Assembly (NCBI GenBank): GCA_030639495.1
Contig: DAOWCP010000121.1
Coordinates: 1 to 5,454 of the forward strand
DNA from: JAGLTN01 sp023135255
GTDB taxonomy: Bacteria; Planctomycetota; Phycisphaerae; Sedimentisphaerales; Anaerobacaceae
DNA: 5,454 nt
Direction of reading: 5' to 3'
The position numbers and the translations under genes were made by a program. Of the stretch, positions 1 through 5,454 are shown in pieces. Each line of letters opens with the position of its first letter. Position 1 is the first letter of the stretch. The notes beneath the pieces were generated by a model. That model made no database searches, had not been told where the DNA came from, and saw nothing but the letters and a program-made list of their open reading frames with translations.

Positions 1-1925
1 GTATTGCCAAACTCATCTGTAAGCTTATCTCTGTTCCGTGCTTTTTCAAAACAGTCCCAGTAATCAGCATATTCAGCTTTGTAGTCTCCAAGAGAAGGCT
101 TATTCATTATCTCAGCCATCTCAATAGCAGCCTTCGATCCTGCCATCGTCCAGTAAACACTCGTGTAGTCCTTATGCTTACCACCAAGACCGCCATCGCC
201 AAACTCATCGGGCATCAGCCCATAGTTAACCGCATCAGTATCGGTCTTAGTCATCTGCCTGTATTTTTTAATCGTATTAACTTCTCTTTCCACCTTAGGC
301 CACATCTTCTCAAGCCAGACCATGTCATCGGTCAGCTGTGCATGTCTCCACACCATCCATAATCGCAAACCATGCTTTTTGCTGAAACCTTCTTTAGCCG
401 GCCCATTATCACCATCGATCTGATTTTCCAAACCTTCTCTCGCCTCTGCCAACCTGCCCATATATGAAACCGCTTCAAGTATGAAAGGCCCATCCGCTGC
501 CCAGGTGCCGCGGTAAAACGTCGGACCAACCTGAAATGAAGGCTTACCGTTTTTGATTTCCCTCGCCTGGTAAATATTGCGGATACATGAATCGAGCAGT
601 TTTTGAATTTCCTCATCAGCAACCTGAATGTTGCCATAAGGAATATCCCATCTCTTCCAGCAGTTTATCGAATCGGTAAGCAACTTCTGAGCCTGACCAA
701 CATCAGCAGCAGATGATTTTGCCCCTCCCAAAAATGTTACCAATACCTGGAAATTCTGCCCCGGTTCAAGCTGCTTTTCATCGAAATAAACACTTACATT
801 CCTGTTTTTCAGAAACACATTTTTATCGAGAATTGCCAATGGTTTATTCTCGTACTCCCCTTCTAATATCTGCTGATCCACAGGACAATCATCGGCGGAG
901 AATATAAAAATGCAACCTAAAACAGTATTCAAATCACTCATCCCCTCAGCGGTATGAACACTAATATCAAGCAGACCATCGCCATCGATATCCGTCGCCT
1001 CAAATGTTTTTACCATCGGCGTCGCTTTGCCATACTCAGCCATATCGATACTGGCAACTGTTTTGCCTTCAATTCGATAATCCTGCTTCCTAAAGCCGAC
1101 TTGTGAATAATGATTTTCGATCAACCCAAATGCGACCTTGTATTTCTTACCAGGCTTACACTTATATTTAAAAACCATAGGCTGATTCTGCCCTACCAGG
1201 AAAGATTTAAATCGCGGATCATATTTCCCATCAGCTAACTCCAGGTGCTGAATTCTGGGAATGCTATCTACAATAAAATCAGAATCAGTTTCATTTGAAT
1301 ATTCAATTTTTTTGCAGGCAGGGCTTATAGCACAAAACACCTTATCCGGATGAGATGCTTCGACTATTTTGGTTCCGTCATCGCTGAGCATCCATCTGAT
1401 GTTGGATTTCATATTCAATACGATCTGACCAGCCTTTTCTTCGCTTGCGGTATTTTCCATATTCAAATACAGATAGTCCGCCCGTGTCTCTATCCAATCG
1501 GATGGTTTTTTGCCAGTAACCGCTGAGGCAAAAGCGATCTGAGTGAGCTTTATATCGTCAACTGAGCTTGTTGTTTTTACAATTGCAACTTTAGGATCTA
1601 AAAGCGACTGATTGAATCCAACAACTTTATTGTCTGACACAATAGAAGCTTTTAAAGTAATATCAAAATAATCATTTACCCAGTTGCCGCGATTAAAACG
1701 GTAACAAAAACTGCCGTCACCTGCGACTATCGTTTTATAAAAATCGTCAGGCCAACCAATACAGCACTGATCCTTGTCGGGCCGATATCGAAAATCCAAA
1801 ACCTCTTTCTCAAGCCCATCAAGCTGCCCTGCAATTGGAAAAGTTTTAACTTCAAGAACAGGATTCCCATTACAGATAGAAGTAAAAACAAAAATAAGAA
1901 TAATAAGATTAAAGACTTTCGTCAT
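1..1925 (-). CDS. Secreted malectin-like / six-hairpin glycosidase-like protein (3' end beyond window)
   Basis: One uninterrupted frame runs from ATG at 1925 to the left edge: 641 codons with no stop, so the C-terminus is missing. The N-terminus looks like a signal peptide: Lys3, a hydrophobic stretch at about 5-17, and a plausible signal peptidase I site after Cys-Asn-Gly (18-20). Cys18 lacks a proper lipobox. Residues about 40-200 look beta-rich and are unassigned. Residues about 235-343 resemble a malectin-like carbohydrate-binding fold (KYKVAFGLIE, then YRIEGKTV, then a closing hydrophobic strand) and contain a D-x-D-G-D-G-x-x-D loop at 312-320. From about 430 on it is helical and aromatic-rich. 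Motifs FYRGTWAADGPF (470-481), NYGLMPDEFGDGGLGG (567-582) and SVYWTMAGSKAA (589-600) recall the six-hairpin (alpha/alpha)6 glycosidase superfamily. The likely role is hydrolysis or binding of an exported or environmental glycan. The substrate and GH family cannot be named, and the catalytic acids are not identified. The gene follows ruvX by 32 bases. The frame is certain; the function is moderate to low confidence. Confidence 0.72.
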   Translation of the reverse strand, partial: MTKVFNLIILIFVFTSICNGNPVLEVKTFPIAGQLDGLEKEVLDFRYRPDKDQCCIGWPDDFYKTIVAGDGSFCYRFNRGNWVNDYFDITLKASIVSDNKVVGFNQSLLDPKVAIVKTTSSVDDIKLTQIAFASAVTGKKPSDWIETRADYLYLNMENTASEEKAGQIVLNMKSNIRWMLSDDGTKIVEASHPDKVFCAISPACKKIEYSNETDSDFIVDSIPRIQHLELADGKYDPRFKSFLVGQNQPMVFKYKCKPGKKYKVAFGLIENHYSQVGFRKQDYRIEGKTVASIDMAEYGKATPMVKTFEATDIDGDGLLDISVHTAEGMSDLNTVLGCIFIFSADDCPVDQQILEGEYENKPLAILDKNVFLKNRNVSVYFDEKQLEPGQNFQVLVTFLGGAKSSAADVGQAQKLLTDSINCWKRWDIPYGNIQVADEEIQKLLDSCIRNIYQAREIKNGKPSFQVGPTFYRGTWAADGPFILEAVSYMGRLAEAREGLENQIDGDNGPAKEGFSKKHGLRLWMVWRHAQLTDDMVWLEKMWPKVEREVNTIKKYRQMTKTDTDAVNYGLMPDEFGDGGLGGKHKDYTSVYWTMAGSKAAIEMAEIMNKPSLGDYKAEYADYWDCFEKARNRDKLTDEFGN

Positions 1926-1931
1926 TTCCCA

Positions 1932-1937
1932 CTCTCC
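1932..1937 (-). promoter_or_regulatory. Shine-Dalgarno for the secreted protein gene
   Basis: GGAGAG on the minus strand lies 6 bases upstream of the ATG at 1925. It is the strongest ribosome binding site in the window and supports this start for the secreted protein. Independent initiation here fits the wider 32-base gap after ruvX. Confidence 0.75.
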
Positions 1938-1957
1938 AATTTTAAAATAAAATCAGA

Positions 1958-2368
1958 CTACTGCATTCTTTTACATTCGATAAATTCTGTTAATATTTCC
2001 GCTGCTGCAACTGCGTCGACGCGTTTTTTCTTTTTTTTGCGAGTATATTCAGCCGCCGCCAATTTATCCTTCGCACCATAGCTGCTCAGTCTTTCATCCT
2101 GAAAAATTATCTCGACATCGACTTGTTTTTGAAGCTGTTTCTCGAAATTCTCCACGATTTTAGCTTGGCCCCCCCTGCTGCCATCCATATTTATAGGCAT
2201 CCCCAAAACAACAGCATCAACACTTTCAGCTGTTACTATCTTCGATATTTTGCTTATCAGCTCTGAATTCGTAGCCAAAACCTCTAAAGGCGACGAAAGC
2301 ATTTCCGCCTTATCACAAATCGCCAATCCCGTCCTTTTCAATCCATAGTCTATTGCAAGATATCTCAT
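1958..2368 (-). CDS. ruvX: RuvX/YqgF-family pre-16S rRNA nuclease (putative Holliday junction resolvase)
   Basis: A 136-residue RNase H-fold protein of usual family length. Family members process the 5' end of 16S rRNA; an older annotation is Holliday junction resolvase. Visible motifs are the N-terminal RYLAIDYGLKRTGLAI with catalytic-type Asp7, VVLGMPINMDGS (53-64), the DERLSS motif (91-96), and a basic run followed by RVDAVAAAEIL with Asp118. The three acidic positions (Asp7, Glu92, Asp118) expected of the family are present. ATG at 2368 is chosen because it gives the canonical N-terminus. An upstream in-frame TTG at 2407 would add 13 unconserved residues inside manC. No clear Shine-Dalgarno precedes the ATG, and the manC stop is only 7 bases upstream, so translation probably depends on coupling to manC. 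Lys111-115 is encoded by an A8-G-A6 tract (see the separate entry). Confidence 0.93.
   Translation of the reverse strand: MRYLAIDYGLKRTGLAICDKAEMLSSPLEVLATNSELISKISKIVTAESVDAVVLGMPINMDGSRGGQAKIVENFEKQLQKQVDVEIIFQDERLSSYGAKDKLAAAEYTRKKKKKRVDAVAAAEILTEFIECKRMQ
2024..2038 (-). other. A8-G-A6 tract with in-frame A_AAA_AAG slippery heptamer inside ruvX
   Basis: On the coding strand the codons AAA AAA AAG AAA AAA encode five lysines. They contain the heptamer A_AAA_AAG in the zero frame (2030-2036), the same slippery sequence as in E. coli dnaX. A 10-base perfect palindrome, GCGTCGACGC, follows at 2013-2022. Both alternative frames reach stops before the normal ruvX end: slippage by -1 ends about 18 codons later and +1 after about 12 codons. 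Either product would lose Asp118. Whether slippage occurs is unknown; the tract may simply encode the basic patch. Confidence 0.5.
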
Positions 2369-2375
2369 AATATTA

Positions 2376-3452
2376 TTAAAGGTACTTTTCGCCGTGATCT
2401 GTTTCAATTTTTTCCAGCAGTTCTTTTATTTTATGTGCATGGTCGATTGAGCATATCAAAGTAGCATCATTACTGTGGGCGACAAGAATATTTTCCAGCC
2501 CCATACACGCAATCAAATGCTCCTGGTCCTCGGTTACTACTATACTGTTCCTGCAGTCGACCAACTCATTTGCACCAGCTGCAACAATATTCTTATTCTC
2601 ATCAGAGCTTATAAAATCCGCCAGCGCCACAAAAGACCCCATATCAAGCCATCTGCAATCAAGCTTGATAGTATGAACCCCGGGAGCCTTCTCCATAACC
2701 GCATAATCAATACTTATCTTAGGCAGTTTCACAAACCAGTCCTTAAGAGCTTGCTGCTGATTAGGTCCATCCCAGTCTTTGCGTATGTTTTCCAAAGGCT
2801 CTGTCGATTCAGGGAGAAATTTTTTCATAAGCGAAAGTACCGTCTTAGCCTTCCACACAAACATACCCGCATTCCACAGATAATTCTTGTCTTTTAAATA
2901 TCCTGTCGCCGTTTGAGCGTCTGGTTTTTCTTTAAACTCTTCAACCTTGCAAATCCCGCTGTCGCTCACTTGCTCGCCGCATTTTATATATCCGAATTGC
3001 GTACTTGCGTAAGTAGGTGTTATTCCAAAAGTAATTATATTTTCAGGGATCTCATTTACAAATCTAAGAGCCTCTTTTATGGCATTTTGAAGAACCTCTG
3101 CCGGTTCGATAAGCTGATCTGCTGTCACTACCGCCATCGTAGCCTCAGGATTATATTTTGTCAAAACAGTTGCCGCCAAACCGACCGCCCCCGCGGTATC
3201 ACGAACCGCCGGCTCTGCGATCACATTATTAAAGGGAAGCTCAGGCAGATTCTTTCTGACAGTATCGACATATTGAGAGTTTGTAAGAACGATTATATTT
3301 CGGCTGTCAAACATAGGAGACAGCCTCTGGAAACAGCGACGAAGCAAAGTCTCACCCTCAAGTATCTTTAAAACCTGTTTCGGTCTTTTTTTTCTGCTCA
3401 AAGGCCAAAGCCTCTTACCTGTCCCGCCTGCCATGATAACAACGTAATCCAT
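2376..3452 (-). CDS. manC: Mannose-1-phosphate guanylyltransferase (GDP-mannose pyrophosphorylase), single-domain type
   Basis: A 358-residue cytoplasmic nucleotidyltransferase predicted to make GDP-mannose from mannose-1-phosphate and GTP, for polysaccharide or glycoprotein assembly. The pyrophosphorylase signature is clear at 8-26 (AGGTGKRLWPLSR, then PKQ). It is followed by the AEPAVRDTAGA nucleotide-site motif (79-89), TADQ (110-113), FGYI (153-156), FKEKP (173-177), WNAGMFVW (193-200), SIDYAVMEKA (247-256) and WLDMGSF (268-274). The tail after about 285 looks like the short beta-helix-type end of the one-domain enzymes. There is no C-terminal cupin phosphomannose isomerase domain, so mannose-6-phosphate must come from another gene. 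ATG at 3452 is preferred over the in-frame TTG at 3458, because an AAAAGGG site lies 8 bases upstream of the ATG and only 2 bases from the TTG. The gene sits between the AEC transporter and ruvX in the same orientation. Confidence 0.93.
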   Translation of the reverse strand: MDYVVIMAGGTGKRLWPLSRKKRPKQVLKILEGETLLRRCFQRLSPMFDSRNIIVLTNSQYVDTVRKNLPELPFNNVIAEPAVRDTAGAVGLAATVLTKYNPEATMAVVTADQLIEPAEVLQNAIKEALRFVNEIPENIITFGITPTYASTQFGYIKCGEQVSDSGICKVEEFKEKPDAQTATGYLKDKNYLWNAGMFVWKAKTVLSLMKKFLPESTEPLENIRKDWDGPNQQQALKDWFVKLPKISIDYAVMEKAPGVHTIKLDCRWLDMGSFVALADFISSDENKNIVAAGANELVDCRNSIVVTEDQEHLIACMGLENILVAHSNDATLICSIDHAHKIKELLEKIETDHGEKYL

Positions 3453-3460
3453 TTTCAAAA

Positions 3461-3467
3461 CCCTTTT
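3461..3467 (-). promoter_or_regulatory. Shine-Dalgarno for manC
   Basis: AAAAGGG on the minus strand, overlapping the last base of the AEC transporter stop codon (TGA, 3467-3469) and 8 bases before the manC ATG at 3452. The spacing decides between the ATG and the TTG two codons upstream. Confidence 0.65.
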
Positions 3468-4474
3468 CAGTTAAAAATAAAAAACAATATCGGCACAACA
3501 ACCAAAGCAAAAACCGCAGTATTAACAACCCACAAAGCACTTGCCATCTTGCTGTCAAGATCAAAAACATTACTCATCATCACCATTATTACCGCACTCG
3601 GTGTAACTGCCATCACAATAATAACATTCCTTACAAGCTCATTTAACTTATGCCCTGTTATTCCCAAAATATAAATGATCAAAAATGCCACTAAAGGCGT
3701 TATGATAAATTTAACCGCAGCGAGCGAAAAATACAAGTTTATATAGTTTTTAAATCTCGATGGTTTAATCCTCAGCCCGATTGCAAAAAATGCCAAAGTT
3801 GAAGCTGTATAAATGAAAAAATCCACAATATGAAAGTCTCTTATAAACCCAGGCTGCTTTATACCTGAAATATTCAATATCAAAGCAACCAGGATCGCCG
3901 GCAAAACAATATACCGCAAATCAAATATATGGCTCATCTGAAAACGGCTTTGCGGGTCATATTGACGAAGTTCGATAACTTTCAGAAGCGGAAAAAACAC
4001 AAAATAAGCCGTTGGAAGCCATAAAACAATGTAAATATTTGCCATCGCCAAAGCCTTCGCCCCAAACAATGCATAACACACGAATGCTCCGCCGGTATAA
4101 CCAAGATTACTTAATGACGATGCAAGCAGAAATGTAATTCTCGATTTTTTGTCAAGCTTAAGCATCATAGCTATAGGCACAGAAAAGGCTGTAACACAAA
4201 GCATCAAAACCACCCCCGTAATGGGAAGCCAGATAAACTCAAGTTCCAGCTTTAAGGTCCAGATAACAAATAACGCTACAGGCCAGTTTAAAAACAACAG
4301 TACAACCGTCATTATTTTCTTCGCGTAATTTTCCGGCATACCAAACTTGTTAGAAGCAAGATACCCAAAAAACAATCCACCCGTCAGCACAATAAACATA
4401 CTGACCAGGCGAATGGTCGCCATATTCCCAACTGCTTCGGCTGTTGCTAATATACTGTTGTCAGCTAAAAACAT
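3467..4474 (-). CDS. AEC-family (auxin efflux carrier-like) permease
   Basis: A 335-residue inner-membrane protein with about ten predicted hydrophobic segments, near residues 21-40, 54-72, 80-104, 113-137, 141-165, 186-204, 216-235, 245-270, 282-300 and 310-333. That matches the AEC family (TC 2.A.69) in length and layout. Family-like signatures are ASSLSNLGYTGGAF (118-131, the conserved Asn-Gly turn in the broken helix of the first half) and AVTPSAVIMVMMSNVFDLDS (289-308, the equivalent in the second half, with the family's Pro-Ser-Ala). Bacterial members export or take up small organic anions such as malate or malonate; the substrate here cannot be read from sequence. The start ATG overlaps the pgi stop by one base (TGATG), suggesting translational coupling. 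A GGAG lies about 13 bases upstream, rather far. An internal ATG at codon 18 is an alternative start just before the first membrane segment. The gene is placed between two sugar-phosphate enzymes. Confidence 0.88.
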   Translation of the reverse strand: MFLADNSILATAEAVGNMATIRLVSMFIVLTGGLFFGYLASNKFGMPENYAKKIMTVVLLFLNWPVALFVIWTLKLELEFIWLPITGVVLMLCVTAFSVPIAMMLKLDKKSRITFLLASSLSNLGYTGGAFVCYALFGAKALAMANIYIVLWLPTAYFVFFPLLKVIELRQYDPQSRFQMSHIFDLRYIVLPAILVALILNISGIKQPGFIRDFHIVDFFIYTASTLAFFAIGLRIKPSRFKNYINLYFSLAAVKFIITPLVAFLIIYILGITGHKLNELVRNVIIVMAVTPSAVIMVMMSNVFDLDSKMASALWVVNTAVFALVVVPILFFIFN

Positions 4475-4476
4475 CA
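4472..4476 (-). other. TGATG stop-start overlap between pgi and the AEC permease
   Basis: The minus strand reads TGATG: the TGA ends pgi and the ATG opens the permease, sharing one A at 4474. This is a classic re-initiation arrangement. With no well-spaced Shine-Dalgarno, permease translation likely depends on ribosomes finishing pgi. Confidence 0.8.
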
Positions 4477-5454
4477 GACAAGATAATCTCCATCAACTTT
4501 TGTAACAGGGGCAATCTTAGCTGCCAGCTCTTCAAAGCCTTCCTTACCCATAAGAGCAAAAGTCGCTTCTTTGCCCAATTCAACCGCAGGCTGATCGTAA
4601 GTATTAATATTAAACAATGCGCCGGCAAAAGAAGTAGTGACTTCAAACAGGTAAATAAACTGTCCGACACTATAAGCATTAACCTTATCAAACAGAACCG
4701 TCATGCAAGGCCTCTTGTCATGCAGCAACGCATACTCTGTGGCTTTTTTCTCGCTGTTCAAAAGCGTCCCCATATCCTTACCCGCCAAAAATCCTAATTC
4801 CGGTGCACACTCTGGAGCCGGACCAATAGTCACCGACCTGTTAAAGTTCTTAACTTCGAGGAAAGTGAAAAGCTTATCATTGGGCCCTTCGCGATAAAGC
4901 TGAACCTGGCTGTGCTGATCTGTCGTCCCCAAAGCTTTTACAGGAGTAGGCCCAACAAAAACCGCGTTGCCGTCAAGATCATTCGTCTTACCAAGACTCT
5001 CCGCCCAAAGCTGACGATACCAGTCCGACAGATCCTTCAAAGCATAACTGTAAGGCATCATAACCGAAATCTTTTTGCCACGATTATAATAATGATAATT
5101 GATAGCTGCGTTTATTGCCGCCGGATTAGCAAAGAAATCCTCATTGCTTACCCGCTCATCCATATCCCGCGCACCTTCGAGCAGAGAATCAATATCAATC
5201 CCGCACACAGCCGCACTCAAAAGCCCAACCGCACTGAGCACACTGAATCTGCCACCCACACCATCAGGCACATCAAGACAACGGAAGCCCGCATTATTCG
5301 TAATATTCCTCATGGTCCCCTGGTTTGCGTCGGTTATCGCAACTATCTGCCTTTTATAACCTTCATCGCCGAGTTTATCTTTCAAAAGTTTGCTGATGAT
5401 AAGGAACTGACTGGCTGTCTCAGCTGTCCTGCCGGATTTGCTGATAACATTAAA
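4474..5454 (-). CDS. pgi: Glucose-6-phosphate isomerase, C-terminal 326 residues (5' end beyond window)
   Basis: Interconverts glucose-6-phosphate and fructose-6-phosphate in the cytoplasm. The frame is open to the right edge. A TTG at 5385 is internal, because family sequence continues upstream of it. In visible-residue numbering the first SIS domain shows the sugar-phosphate loop ISKSGRTAET (4-13). PGI signature 1 follows as DGVGGRFSVLSAVGL (64-78), with the conserved Arg69. Then come WAESLGK (150-156) and TTDQHSQVQLYREGP (177-191), whose His181 corresponds to the ring-opening histidine. PGI signature 2 is NTYDQPAVELGK (284-295), with Lys295 as the conserved lysine. The variant is the short bacterial type rather than the E. 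coli 549-residue form. Departures from consensus are Arg9 within the SGTT-like loop and Ala290 where DQxGVE has Gly. It is the most upstream gene visible, and its promoter lies outside the window. Confidence 0.95.
   Translation of the reverse strand, partial: FNVISKSGRTAETASQFLIISKLLKDKLGDEGYKRQIVAITDANQGTMRNITNNAGFRCLDVPDGVGGRFSVLSAVGLLSAAVCGIDIDSLLEGARDMDERVSNEDFFANPAAINAAINYHYYNRGKKISVMMPYSYALKDLSDWYRQLWAESLGKTNDLDGNAVFVGPTPVKALGTTDQHSQVQLYREGPNDKLFTFLEVKNFNRSVTIGPAPECAPELGFLAGKDMGTLLNSEKKATEYALLHDKRPCMTVLFDKVNAYSVGQFIYLFEVTTSFAGALFNINTYDQPAVELGKEATFALMGKEGFEELAAKIAPVTKVDGDYLV

Noticed and set aside
332..637. Minus-strand 101-codon frame
   Set aside because: It lies in another frame inside the secreted protein gene, whose frame is open across the whole region and gives coherent domain sequence. 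The short frame's product is Arg/Lys-rich with no recognisable motif.
1939..1948. AT-only palindrome ATTTTAAAAT in the ruvX/secreted-protein gap, considered as an operator or promoter element
   Set aside because: Short AT palindromes are expected by chance, and no paired -35/-10 boxes at proper spacing are evident in the 32-base gap.
2369..2407. TTG at 2407 as the ruvX start
   Set aside because: It would add 13 residues unlike the family and overlap manC. The ATG at 2368 gives the canonical RYLAIDYG N-terminus.
2475..3371. Plus-strand frames of 140 and 152 codons opposite manC
   Set aside because: They are antisense to a well-supported gene, lack family-like sequence, are rich in Cys, His, Arg and Ile as expected of shadow frames, and have no good ribosome binding site.
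4444..5359. Plus-strand frames and a minus-strand 76-codon frame within pgi
   Set aside because: They overlap the strongly conserved PGI sequence and show low-complexity Leu/Ser-rich translations typical of alternative frames.
5383..5385. TTG at 5385 as the start of pgi
   Set aside because: The frame continues to the window edge and encodes the conserved ISKSG loop upstream, so the TTG is an internal Leu codon.

Overview
The window holds five protein-coding genes, all on the minus strand and packed head to tail. Two are cut by the window edges. Reading in the direction of transcription (right to left) they are: the 3' part of a glucose-6-phosphate isomerase gene (pgi), an AEC-family (auxin efflux carrier-like) membrane transporter, a mannose-1-phosphate guanylyltransferase (manC type), the RuvX/YqgF pre-16S rRNA nuclease, and the first 641 codons of a large secreted protein with a malectin-like domain followed by a region resembling the (alpha/alpha)6-barrel glycosidases.

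The junctions are tight: a 1-base TGATG overlap (pgi/AEC), 14 bases (AEC/manC), 7 bases (manC/ruvX) and 32 bases (ruvX/secreted protein). No terminator hairpin or convincing promoter is visible between genes, so the simplest reading is one leftward operon. Coding sequence covers almost the whole window. No tRNA, rRNA, CRISPR array, insertion sequence or long repeat was seen.

Functionally, pgi supplies or consumes fructose-6-phosphate, the precursor of mannose-6-phosphate, and manC makes GDP-mannose from mannose-1-phosphate. The linking enzymes (mannose-6-phosphate isomerase and phosphomannomutase) are not in the window. The secreted protein at the end could act on a glycan outside the cytoplasm. 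The cluster therefore leans toward hexose-phosphate and glycan metabolism, with ruvX as a housekeeping passenger.

The organism is a bacterium with moderate to low G+C. A large secreted malectin/six-hairpin-like protein, single-domain manC and short-type PGI would fit a Planctomycetota (Phycisphaerae-like) or related PVC-group polysaccharide degrader, but this is a low-confidence inference from gene content. The most unusual items are the uncharacterised secreted protein and an in-frame A_AAA_AAG slippery heptamer inside a long A-tract of ruvX. Nothing in the window amounts to a clearly new biological system.
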